From contig NW_003314334.1 in the NCBI RefSeq assembly GCF_000143415.4, positions 577,457 through 641,456 of the forward strand: a stretch of DNA of 64,000 nucleotides. The letters run 5' to 3'. The notes beneath the pieces were generated by a model that was not told where the DNA came from, did no database searches, and saw nothing but the letters and a program-made list of their open reading frames with translations. How positions within the stretch are numbered: the stretch's first letter is position 1; every line of letters begins with the position of its first letter. This DNA is from Selaginella moellendorffii. Lineage: Eukaryota; Streptophyta; Lycopodiopsida; Selaginellales; Selaginellaceae. Below, one piece after another: positions 33,230-44,143 of the stretch. A program made the position numbers and the translations under genes.

Positions 33230-33302
33230 CGACCTCACTGGGGATTGAACCCAGAATCTCTGGTTCCGTAGACCAGCGCCTTATCTGTTCGGCCATGAGA
33301 TC
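33230..33302 (-). tRNA. tRNA-Arg (ACG)
   Basis: On the minus strand 73 bases fold as a full cloverleaf. The acceptor stem is GATCTCA with TGAGGTC (one G-U pair), the D arm is GCC...GGC, and the anticodon stem is CTGGT/ACCAG around loop CTACGGA (anticodon ACG). The variable loop is AGATT and the T arm CTGGG-TTCAATC-CCCAG. There is no intron. A run of six Ts on the minus strand (about 33216-33211) lies shortly downstream and would terminate RNA polymerase III. The gene sits between the AT-rich island and copy B of the segmental duplication. Confidence 0.92.
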
Positions 33303-33469
33303 AACAGACAAAGTTCACAAACTTAACAACGTAAGAATTTCAAAGAATATCCTAGAGCACCGGAATAAACGAAGAAAAGTTGGAAAAGAAGTTCTCCAAA
33401 AAACCGGCGAGGCTGAGGAGAGTTACTCAATCTAGTAAGATCAAGGGCAGCATTGATTTATTTCTTTCT

Positions 33470-35400
33470 TAAAGTTAGACCCCACGAAGGCAGCAGCAAG
33501 TCAAATTACTTCAACCGTTATTTCACGATGTGACGAGTTTCCTCTAGTCTTTGTTTTGTAGCTCTCGATGAAGCAAGAAATCAACGTCACAGGAAAGGGA
33601 GAGCCAAGCCAAACCTCAGAGCTCGCTGGTCCTGCTCGAAGTGGGAAAGCTTTCAAAACCTGGACGAACAAACAAAGGAGACATGGACGAACTGACAATG
33701 GCGATGGATTCTTTCTGCTGTTTGGAACCGCCCCTTTGACAATTTTCAAGAACACTGACCGGATCTGAGCAAGAAACAAAAGAAAGAACATTTTTTACTC
33801 CCAAGCTGACTAAAAAGCAGGGACGAGTCCGGTGGTGGCGTGCAAAACTCAAGCTGGATTTCGCAAGTTTGTATGGAAACTTCAAGCCTGGAGAAAAAAG
33901 GCTAAAGTTCTGTAAAAATATAGATACCATAAAGCTCCCTCCACTCCAGTCCAGTGGCCAAATGACAATTTTTCACCTTGTGCTTTAAAATAAGAAAAAG
34001 AATCACGAAGCTTAGAAATCAGAAACTATTACCAGTTGAAAACCGAGACCAGGGTTGCAAGATTCGCTATCGGTCCTTTGCGCTTACAATCCTTTTGACA
34101 ATTGGTTGTCGAAAAGAAACGGTTTTTCCCCAACATCTGTCCGGTAAACAGCAATAGACAAACCAAGTTAGAAACGAATAGCAGCACGGTTTCTAAAAGA
34201 AAAAAGCAACGGAAAAAAATGAACCAAAAACAAGAACTTGTGTGTCAGCGACAAGAAGGATGTCTGTGTGAAGAAAAGATTCGTCAGCTGCAATTATGTC
34301 ACCGTGAATTGGTTAGACAATTCCAGAAGCCTTTAAGCTTACCTTCCAATGTCACTCTCCACATTTGAGTGGTGGTATAACTTTGATCTTTCAGAACTAA
34401 AAGCTGAAACCTGGTCTTCCTTTCCTCCACACCACAAGAAGAAAGAACCGAGTTGCCAGGGCCAGCAGATCTCCTCTCTCCTCTTTTCTCGCAAATGTTT
34501 CCAGCAAGATCATTTATAGTGTGCCAGTTCCAGTTTTTTCAAGGATGAGGCTGTAGTTTGCTTGTGACAAGCGGTGATCAAGTTTAGAAAACATAGAGAT
34601 GAATGCCAGAAGACGAGAATTGTTAACATGTTTTGGTTTGCGTTTTGGTTTGCGATTGAAGTCTCGGAGACGTTTTTCTGGTCCGGGAGTAAGCCATCGG
34701 TATCCACCAGGACTACTTTGGGCACGCGTTTGGAGTTTTCAAAGCTGTATCGCGCTGAAACATGAGCCTTTGGAGCATGGAGCACTGAAAAGTTGTAACA
34801 GCTTTAGCAAAGCTATGAGGAAACGAGGAAAGAAAACTAAAGAAGTACTCACAAGCAATTATCAGCCAGGCATGGCAGTGATTCTAGTGCTTAACAGCGC
34901 AAAATAAAAAAGAAGAAACAAAACACTGCAAAGTTGACTGCTTGAATTCTAAAAGCAGAGAGCATCACACTCAGGCAGGGATCAAGACAAAATCACTAAA
35001 AAGCTGACAACTTTAGAAAGGGGAAGTTAAAAAACCATCCAAGAATCATACAGAGATTTGAGTTTCGGCAATTGATATACTCAATGCCAAAAGGAAGTGA
35101 AGAAGAAATATGCCAAACCAAGGACAACTGTAAGAAAAGGAAAAAAACAGAAAACAAAACTTCTTTGACAAAAAGTAGCAGACATTCGGCCAGAAATTCA
35201 CAAAGATCTCTCACTCTGCAAAGATGCACGGCAATAGTAGAAAAAAATGGAAAATGTGTTGGGCATCAGAGCAGCACGAGAATCTTTCGTGACAAAGCTC
35301 TAGATTCACGAAGAAAATCTTGCAACTTGATCTATCTATCTAATCTATGCTGCAAACCCAAACCTCCGCTCGAGGGCCATGCCCTTAGGTCTTCCTTCCA
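33470..35400. repeat. Segmental duplication, copy B
   Basis: Direct-orientation, diverged copy of about 27100-29440 with many substitutions and deletions. It includes the pseudogene at 34500-35390. See copy A for the shared landmarks. Confidence 0.85.
34500..35390 (-). pseudogene. Decayed copy of the 188-aa membrane protein gene
   Basis: Matches the gene at 28477-29415 at both ends but lacks its centre. The region 34655-34745 resembles the codons around LPDWKNLLRDF and the following Leu-Tyr-Pro segment with indels. The stretch 34765-34790 keeps the exon-2 acceptor and its flank. The block near 35350-35395 corresponds to exon 1, with the ATG context GAGGGCCATGCCCTTAGG. Most of the membrane segments are missing and no frame survives. 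Confidence 0.65.
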
Positions 35401-35915
35401 TTCACTCACGACGAAATGATAAAATTTCGGTGGGAAATTTATCAAGAAAAACGATAAGCAACAAGTTGACGAGTCTTTTCCTTGAATGAGGTGTCAATGC
35501 GGTCACCGGTCTGAGTTCATCAATATTACACAAGCCGTGATCGTCAACGCTAGATCATCATCCAGATCAAACTTTGTTTCTCTCTTCTCCATTTTAAATA
35601 CTTGTCACTGGATCCCAGTGCATTAATCTTTGGATTGACTTCCGAATTGTAAGATCAATGTCTGAGAGTGATCGTCAGTGTAGTAGCGTTTTTAGTGGTG
35701 GCGTCTTTGGGGACCGACTCACTGACTCCTCGCATTTAGATCGCGAAAACGACCTTGGTGATTTGGTTCATGCGTTTCGGGTCGCGTCCTACATAGCACT
35801 TCGATTTCATACTCGCTTTTCTCTCTGGCACTGGATTTATCTTCGCTCACGCTTCGTCCATCGGTGATCTACAAGGATCCAATCAATCGCCCACTTCAAC
35901 GTCATGCCAGTTTAT

Positions 35916-36041
35916 AAAGGCTATGATCTATGGATCCCTCGCCTTCACAGGGACTGAGGGTGGCATCTTACCAAACCCAAGGCGAAAAGCCGCGGGAGAT
36001 TCGCGGAATCTTTTGGGCAGTAAGTGTTGATCATAGCCTTT
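35916..36041. ncRNA. Possible structured RNA or foldback element
   Basis: A perfect 13-bp inverted repeat (AAAGGCTATGATC at 35916-35928 and its complement at 36029-36041) encloses about 100 bases that themselves fold. They contain a CCCTC/GAGGG stem, a CTTAC..AAACCC stem opposite TTTGGGCAGTAAG, and an inner CCGCG/CGCGG hairpin. The result is a multi-branched shape. A TTTATAAA motif sits directly upstream. It matches no RNA family I recognise; a small foldback transposon is the main alternative. Confidence 0.35.
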
Positions 36042-36439
36042 CAAGGGCGGCATAAGGTGACAACGGTGGCGAAGAGGATAGCCCGTGTAAGTCGATAAGC
36101 TTTCGTTCGTTCGAGGAAGGTAGGTCGAAGAAAAAACGCATGAAACTCTTTAAAGGCTATATTTCTCTTTTTTTGCTATCGTTTCTCTCACTCCTTTTTT
36201 TTTTTTCCAGCTTTTTGCCCATTTTCCTCGAATGTCGCTTGCACCGACAATCTAGTCCGTGGGGTAAAGTTGGCGGAGCTCCTCCAGGTTTGGATGTATC
36301 CAAATCAATACCGCTCCTCAAGTACGCGGGCGGATCAGTCAGGAGCACAGCAACACCATACGGTACAAACGTACGGTCGATCACTCAACGTCACGGTACC
36401 TCGGTGCGTGCATTTCGGGGGCGTGAATCGTGATTGATA

Positions 36440-39048
36440 AGCCCGGGGAATTATTAGGGTTGAGTGGGACGCCCGGATTGCCAGTGGAGGCCATGCGTTG
36501 GCCGGGTCACGGTTTCAACCACGAGAATTAAAAGCTGATGAAACCAAGAAATTGGACGAGCGAGCGACGACCATGCATGCAGTTTATAAGGGGGTTGGGA
36601 TTAAATGTGGCACATTGATTCACACCACTCACAGGAGGTTGCTTAAATGGCAAGGTACCTAAGTTGGTAACTGGAGGATGTCCCATGGATTCCTAGGGTT
36701 TTGTGAAGTGAATAGGGATGCAGACGTCTATCCCTAGAGTTTGAAGTAAATGCCTTTCAGTGTCCAATAACGTTGAAAAGGAAATGTTTTATTCATGGGA
36801 ACCATAAAGAAGTCATTAGTTACCCTTGCATTGTTCTACGCGTGGAATATTCTCCGGCTTGTTTTGTTACGCTTGGGAGTTTTTGCGCTAAGAAACAAAG
36901 AGATAACTTCTCTGCATGCTTTGACGACGAAGATTCCAGAGGGGGGAAAAGTGGGTTGAAGAAGTATAGGTTGGAAGCATGCGCATGAAAGTTAGTAATC
37001 GAGAAAAGCATATTTCATGTGAAAATTGCTGTCCAGGAAAGGAGGGATCTTGTGTGTTTTGTCCATGGATCCTTTGGAAGCTCCAAAAGGCCCCACTGTC
37101 CACTACATCATCTCCCTAAACTTATATAGGCAGTCACCCAAGCGACTGCTCTCCAAAAAAAGAAGAAAAGTGAAAGACATCCATCCATAGAAAGCAACGT
37201 TGCATGATTCCGCAACTCGCATCACGATTGCAGCACTCGCCGGATAATGAAAGTGGATTATGTCTGCTTTGAGTTGTTTAGTACTAAACCGCGCTTCCGG
37301 GAACGTTCTAAATGTGGATGGAGATCGTCCTCTTTGGGTCGATTCCAAGAAGTGGATAGACACTAGAAAACATTCTCTATAGCTGGGACGTGTCCAGCCC
37401 TAATTTCGCGCGTGAATTTTTGACACCCATCGCGCCCATTACGTGAACAAATGTGCCACCATTTGTCTAATGTACGAGGGGCGAAGGCCTGCCCCTCATG
37501 TTTGACCACCAACCTCCGTCCCGAGATTCTTTAGGGTTATAAAACTTTCTCGAAATTTTAAGATGCCACCACCCTTCGCTTGATCGAAGCACGTGTTGGT
37601 TTTGTCCTCATGTCATTTGTACCCTTTGGACATGCTCGATCGCTTCCATCGTCGGTTTGTTTTTCACACAGTACCCACATGAAAACCAAAAAGGTGACGC
37701 AGAAAAAATACATATGGCCAGTGGTCTTGTTTTGCAGAATTACTGGATCATGTGGACGAGCGGCAGAAGTGGACTCATACTGGCATCAACCAAATCAATC
37801 TTAAGGAAACTAAGAGATCATAAACCGAATTGAAAATGGATAATCCCCTGCCACCTTCCAGATCTTTGATTATCCTTGGCAGCCAGGGCGAAAAGCGGCA
37901 TTGTTTCCTCCAGATTTTCAGGCCAGAAGAGGTTGGGGGCATGTTGTGTGAATCAGAATGGATGCCAAGCAAAACAAATGTCTGGGCCCTCAGAGCCAAA
38001 GAGGGAAAGCAAAAAAAATCTCCCAGGGCCCTGGATTTGACCTAATGCTATCGAATATTCTATTCCCATGACCGAATATTCTAATCTCGTTAGTTAATCC
38101 GCGGGGTAGCCGTTTATCGGCCGCCACGTGGCTGTCCTGTCCACACCACGTTGACGGCCGGCGGGCCCAATGGGGCTCCCAAGAAGCGGCAGCGTGCCAG
38201 GTGTCAGCTTTGACAAACCAGTACTACCGGTATAACGACAATAAACAAATAGCGCCTGTACTAAAAGACTGTACATTATACTTGCATTTCTGGGGCGTGG
38301 CCATGTATTTACTCGTGTTGTGACATGCTAATAAAAGGAGATGGTGTTAGCGTTACTCTAGGTAGGGCTAATATTCCGTAGAGGTGAGTAAATACGCGAG
38401 GGGAGGGAGGGCCCAGGGGTAAAATACATTTATTTTGAATCAAAGCGGCTCCCTGGAACGTCTATATATACTTGCAAAGGGGAACACGAGGGGTGTTAAG
38501 GACACTTTTTGCCCCAACCCTAAGGCCGTTCACACTGCCTGCGTTAAAGTGTGTCCTTGGCTCAACGCCACATTTTTTTTCTTCTGGTTGGTGTTCCAAC
38601 GATCGAACTGCGGTGCTTGCTTTGCTCGCATCGTGTTTTTTCCTTTTTTTTCCTTGCTTAGAGCCAAGGCGCTAGGGTTCTTGCGGCGCGCCCGGGGGCT
38701 GGGCTGGATCGAGCAGCGGTGGGGGCGGAATCGCGGGCGGGGGAAGCCATGGTGGTGATCTGCGGCGGTGTGTGGGCGCCATTGCGCAGGGCGACGGAGA
38801 GCGCGCGCGAAGAATCGCCCGCATCGGCGCGGGCGTGAAGAAATCAGATTGGGGCGTGGCGCCGGATCTCTCACTCGTTGCCGCGCATCTGGATCGGCGA
38901 TTATCGCACTATTATATTGCTAGTGCCAGGTTGTGCTTGGCGAAAGGAGGATGCGCCTGGGCATTGGCATTGGGATTTTCTAATCCTCCTCCAGCGGCTT
39001 ATAGGTCATGGCGGCTGAATCGCTTCCTCGGCTCCTAGACTAGCAACG
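36440..39048. other. Intergenic and 5' region of the PIP5K gene
   Basis: No gene is supported between 36.4 and 38.4 kb. A G-box (GCCACGTGGC, about 38122-38131) and a TATA-like CTATATATAC (about 38461) may belong to the PIP5K promoter. The GC-rich part 38680-39048 is probably its leader. Confidence 0.45.
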
Positions 39049-41873
39049 ATGAAGGGTAAAATCCATCTCTCTCTCTCTCTCTCTTCCTCATCTCTATGTT
39101 CTCACTCTCATCCTTGTTTTTGTGGTTTTCCAGTCGCAAACTCTCACCAACACGTCAGCTCCTACGAGGATGGCTTGTATCGATCGCACTCCATCACCGA
39201 TGTCCTCAACTTTTTCAAGTGGCGATCGCGGACGAGGGCGGTGGCTCCCGAGAAGCTGTCATCGGGGAGCCTAGTTGCGGATGATGAGGGATCGCCGGAT
39301 GGAGAGCCCAAGAAGGCAGCAGACGAGCATCCATCAATGTCAGAGAGCGATGGAGGGGAGTTTGATCATCCGAGCCTCCGATTCGCCACCACGAATGGCG
39401 AGCGAACACTTTCCAATGGCGACTTTTATGCTGGCTCCTGGCAAGGGAATCTCCCCGAAGGGACAGGCAAGTACTTATGGTCGGATGGCTGCATGTACGA
39501 GGGGGAGTGGGGGAATGGGATCAAGACTGGGCGGGGAAGGATCTCCTGGCCATCGGGTGCTACTTACGAAGGCGAGCTCCTGTGTGGAAATCTCCATGGC
39601 CGTGGGGTTTACACCGGAGTGGACGACACCACTTACAAAGGCTCCTGGAGGATGAACTTGAAGCACGGCGAAGGTGTCAAGAGCTATGCCAACGGAGATG
39701 TCTACGAGGGGTTCTGGAAGGCTGGCTTGCAGCACGGCGATGGGAGATACATTTGGCAGAATGGAAACCAGTATGTGGGGGAGTGGAGGAAGGGAGTGAT
39801 GAACGGGAAAGGAGTTTTGAGATGGAGCAACGGTGACACGTACAACGGGCAGTGGCTGGATGGGCTCGAGCACGGCCATGGTGTTTACACTTGGACAGAC
39901 GGTGCGTGCTATATGGGAACTTGGAGGAAAGGTGTCAAGGACGGGACGGGGATCTTCTACCCGACTGGATACTTTCCGCCGAGATCACGGCGGTCTTTTG
40001 AGGCGCCAGCTGCGAGCGAGCTTTCGGGCTCGGACTGTCCGGCGTCTCCGATGGAGAGGCGATGGAGTCTCGAGGGTGGTTTGGATTTGACACACTCGAA
40101 AGAGTCGTCGCAAAAGAAGTCAGCTATCGACACGCCTGTGCTTGAAAGGGAGTACGTGCAAGGGGTGCTGATCAATGAGATAGTCAAGCAAGGAGATGCC
40201 GCGTCACTTAAAGTTTCCAAGCGTCGGCAACGTCGGCCGGCCAAGCGGCCTGGGGAGACTGTTATAAAGGGTCACGGGAGTTACGATTTGATGCTAAACT
40301 TGCAACTAGGAATAAGGTGAGTTTTTCCTTTTTGGCTTTCTTTTATATCGTTTTCATAGTAACGTTGTTGAATTGAAACAGGACTAATGTAGGTAAAATG
40401 ACGCTTGACACTGCTCCAGACGTCTGCCCGCAGGATTTTGGGCCACGATCGGTTTTTGTATTGAAGTTCCCGAGGCTAGGCTCGCATCTAACACCTCCGC
40501 ATCAGTCACTCGACTTTAAATGGAGAGACTACTGCCCCAACGTTTTCAGGTGTGACGATAAACACGAGCGTTTCCGTCTGATCATTTTCGTATGCCTGGC
40601 AGGTCTCTACGTAAAATGTTTAGAATTGACTCCGCTGACTACATGATGTCACTGTGCGGCAATGATGCACTGAGAGAGATTTCTTCCCCAGGAAAGAGCG
40701 GAAGTGTCTTTTACCTCTCACAGGATGACAAGTTTATGATCAAAACCATGCGGAAGGCTGAAGTAAAGGTTTGTTTCTTTTGTATTTTTCTATTCCGAGT
40801 GCGGGTCTAAGATGGTATGTTTTTGCAGGTTCTCTTGGAAATGCTTCCGAGTTATTATGAGCACGTTCAATCGTCCTCTAACACTCTAATCACGAAATTT
40901 TTTGGTCTTCATCAGGTTGAACCTCAAGGTGGAAGGAAGGCAAGTTTTTCTAAATCTATATGTGCTTTTACGCGAGTCTCATCTTGTGTATCATCTTGCA
41001 GGTTCGTTTTGTAGTGATGGGCAACGTGTTCTGCACTGACCTTCACATCCATCGGAGATTCGACTTGAAAGGCTCTTCTCAAGGCCGATCCACTGACAAA
41101 GTTGAGATCGACGAGAATACAACTCTAAAGGACTTGGACTTGAACTTTGTGTTCCATCTCGAGGCATCCTGGCGGCAGTGTCTACTCAAGTAAGAGCACA
41201 TTAACAGCAACGTTTGATAATCAGACTTTGTTGCTTGCAGGCAAATAGAGCAGGACTGCAAGTTCTTGGAATCACAAAGGATAATGGATTACAGCTTGCT
41301 GCTGGGAGTCCATTTTCGCGCTCCTCAGTGCCCTGCCGTCTTCTCTCCAGTTCCTTCACTACCTCCAGACGCGGCTGCCGAATGTACAGGTAAGTTTTTG
41401 AGATTGATTTGTCCACGAGGACAACCTTATTAAACATTATTCTTATAGACGGCCTGGACTCAAGCAAGCGAAGTGGAACTCTAGCAACAACGGAAGATCT
41501 ATGCTCGCTCCCAAAGACTACAAGGTATAGACATATAGACATCCTCTATCCTGGAATTTCGAGCTTACGAGTGTTGTGTTTTCTTTCTCGCAGGCTTCAA
41601 ATACGACTTGGTGTGAATATGCCCGCCAGAGCCGATCGTTCTCACTGTGATGATGGAACTAGCAGTGATGTCTACGACGTGGTTTTGTACTTGGGGATCA
41701 TTGACATCCTCCAGCAGTATGATATCACCAAGAGAGTGGAGCACGCGTACAAATCACTCCAGTTTGATTCTCAGTCCATCTCTGCGGTGGATCCGAGGCT
41801 CTACTCGAATCGATTCCAGGAGCTTGTGCGGAGAATTTTCCCCAGCAACGATACCAGTGTCGTCCCCAAGTGA
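39049..41873 (+). CDS. Phosphatidylinositol 4-phosphate 5-kinase with MORN repeats
   Basis: Nine exons, 39049-39055, 39134-40316, 40382-40549, 40613-40768, 40829-40939, 41002-41189, 41241-41399, 41449-41524 and 41594-41873, give 775 residues, typical of plant type I/II B PIP5Ks. Residues about 120-310 hold eight MORN repeats (YEGEW/YKGSW/YVGEW units of 23 residues). The kinase part has [33 protein letters not shown] (glycine-rich loop and lysine), [20 protein letters not shown], the catalytic [11 protein letters not shown], and the specificity segment ending in [18 protein letters not shown]. It makes PtdIns(4,5)P2 at the plasma membrane, steering tip growth, endocytosis and trafficking. The intron at 40940-41001 has a GC donor with full consensus AAG|GCAAGT. 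The first intron holds a CT microsatellite. The seven-base first exon is a minimal model. Confidence 0.93.
39062..39083 (+). repeat. (CT)n microsatellite in PIP5K intron 1
   Basis: About 20 bases of alternating C and T, directly downstream of the first splice donor. Confidence 0.8.
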
Positions 41874-42911
41874 AAAGAGAACCAAATTGGCTGGCGGGGG
41901 GGGGAGGAAGAAGAAGCCGTCGTGTACAGTAAGTAGATTAGTGTTTAGCTAACCAGCTGGTTTTGGCTGCCATTTTGTTCTTCCAAGTGACATTAGGAGA
42001 CTAGTCGAGCTATGTACAATTGGGATGAGAGAAAGAAACCAAGTTTTGGAGATGGAATGTCTTTAATGCTTTTACTAAGTCGTATTAGCTGACTTGATGA
42101 TCTTTGTCGAAGACTTTGACTAAGACTTTGACAACTCGGCTCGTGCCCGCTGAAGGAAAAGATTATTTAGTGCGGAGTTCTTTGTAAGTTTTGAACTGCC
42201 GATCTTCAGCCAAAGTGTATCACTTTTCCCATCGATTTGATAGTGATTCGATTCCTGGGAAAATCAAGTGATTCGTGGTCCGCAAACCTTGATTTGAAGG
42301 TTGGATGATTGCACTGACTTGGAGCAAACAGGAGCTTGGCCACCATTGAGCGGACAGAAAGCTAAGAGTTTTGTTGACACAAGCAACATGAAATTGTCTT
42401 TCTGGATTTGATCTCTGGATCCATAGCGAGCACGCAGCTGGGCACTTTCAAACTCGTCAGCATCTCTCGAGCCAGATCCTTCCTAAAAGGCGCCAAGAGC
42501 AAAGACTTTTAAAGTAATATCATCAAATCCTTCCTAAAAGGTGCCGGAACAGCCTAAGAGCAAAGACTTTTAAAGTAATATCATCAACTATAAGCCCACC
42601 CGAAGGAACGAGATCTTTTGCTGAGGTATTTCCTTCCAGAACTTCTGATTTCCCGGAACTTGTGCAGATTCGTTCCACACACAAGTGGACCCAACCGCGA
42701 GAAAATTTACTTCGAGAGGCAATCCAGTGCCGTCACAAACAAGGACTGAAGAGGTAGCTAGTGAAGAGGATGTTGTAGACACTACAATTTTGCGAGAAAA
42801 TGTGCAAGAGATGTCAAGAAGAAGAAGATATCGTAATGCCGCCATCCGTGGCCAGGATACGCTGCAGATATTGGTCAGGGCAGCAGTCGTAACTCGGTTG
42901 AAGACGAAGGT
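41874..42911. other. Convergent intergenic region with a short tandem duplication
   Basis: 3' flank of PIP5K and of the minus-strand nuclease-like gene. A unit of about 52-62 bases (TCCTTCCTAAAAGG through AAGACTTTTAAAGTAATATC) occurs twice in tandem at about 42477-42530 and 42529-42590; the second copy carries a ten-base insertion. If the last intron of the nuclease-like gene is retained, its frame would run on to about 42814. Confidence 0.6.
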
Positions 42912-44131
42912 TCAACCTGTAGGCATCACATTGAAAAATGAGTAGACAAGATTGGGAATACATAGCTGCCTTACCAGAGCTGTCACCGCCGCTGTCCCCG
43001 TTCGAATCCGAGCTGCCACAATTTTCCTCACCCAGCTCATGGCCGAGCCACATGACAAAGACGAACTCCTTGAGCCCTTCATTCTTGATGTGCATCTTGC
43101 AGAAGTTGCCGTCTCGATTGCCCATCTTCACCATTCGACCCTCCCATGCAACCATCTCGGAGTCGTTCGCGCCAATCTGTATGAGCATTGGCTGGAACCA
43201 TTCGTTGTTCATGACGCCACAAGGCATGACAAGCTTGGGCAGTCGTCGGACGCGCCTCGCTCGCGCAACACGGTCGATAAGCTGGGCTTTCCCTTCCTGA
43301 AAAGATCACGGTTTACAAGCTGTTACAGCAATTGCTTTTCACCTTGAATTTCTTGGGCGCCTTGTACTCCACGAATGCCCGTCCATCGTCGTAGACGTTG
43401 CTGTCCTCATGTCGACAGTACGCAAGATCAACCCTGTGAAGGCCCGCTGTTGTCTTGTTCACCCAGATGTGCTTTTGAGGGGCAGAATATAAACCATCCA
43501 GCAGTGGAAGTATTTTCTCCATGAGCTGCTTCCCATAGTCGTGGGAAGTGAATGGATATACTTCTTTGAAGCATATCTCCGCACGAAATCCATTGCACCT
43601 GTCCTTGATGGCCTTCTTGTTTTCCCCCCAAAAGCGGTTGAATCCATTTTTCGCGATCTGAATGTTGAGCGTTTCTTTAAAGCTCTTGAGCTCAGACCAC
43701 AGATTCCGACACTCGTGCAAGTGACCCGCCCAACTCTTCATCAACTCTGACGTCGACAAGAGCCTAGTTCCCACAAAGTTGGTTGAGTCCTCTGCCAGTT
43801 CCTCTGCCTCCGCCCGGGGAACGATCACAACCCTGAAAAAATGATGCGGCACAGACATGTCAAGTGGAATTGCCGCAGTTTCATGCCACACTCTCGTCCA
43901 GTTGCGGCTTCCGTCGCCTGAGGAAAACACCAGCTGCCAGCCAGCGGGGATGACATCATCTTCATCACTGGACAGTCTCGCCTTGATGGAATCCGCCACC
44001 TGACCAAGACTGACCTGAGAGTACACATGAAAGCTGTCATTGTCGATGTGAGCAGCCACCAGAGACGGGTCCGGATCGTAGCGCTGCTGCGGGTCCCCGA
44101 CCGCCCAGAAGTAGTGAATGCAAGTGTCCAT
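42912..44131 (-). CDS. CR-effector-like protein: header domain plus PD-(D/E)XK-like nuclease
   Basis: Exons 44131-43343 and 43296-42975, then a last junction to 42916-42912 that reaches a stop at once, give about 371 residues. The start codon follows an in-frame stop (TAA). Residues about 9-105 form a header domain shared with the divergent neighbour, best seen in SSGDGSRNWTRVW followed by a hydrophobic HHFFRVVIVP strand. The C-terminal part ends with RVDLAYCR (Asp235) and, twenty residues on, FVEYKAPKK (Glu255, Lys257), the D...ExK pattern of restriction-endonuclease-like folds. The tail is Ser/Gly/Asp-rich. In Crinkler (CR) effectors a header is joined to such nuclease and kinase domains; assignment to that class is my inference. 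Start codons of the two genes are 12 bp apart. Confidence 0.55.
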
Positions 44132-44143
44132 TTAGGGTTCTGC

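Larger units (their letters stand above)
33303..36439. other. Copy B of the segmental duplication and flanking intergenic DNA
   Basis: From 33470 to about 35400 this is the decayed duplicate of 27.1-29.4 kb. From 35400 to 36440 nothing protein-coding is supported; it contains the structured foldback at 35916-36041. Confidence 0.5.

Noticed and set aside
35658..35867. 69-codon plus-strand frame before the foldback
   Set aside because: No homology, no splice context, short.
35881..36041. Plant telomerase RNA or snRNA as identity of the foldback
   Set aside because: The CAAACCC stretch is not a full telomere template, and no snRNA upstream element pair at the usual spacing was found.
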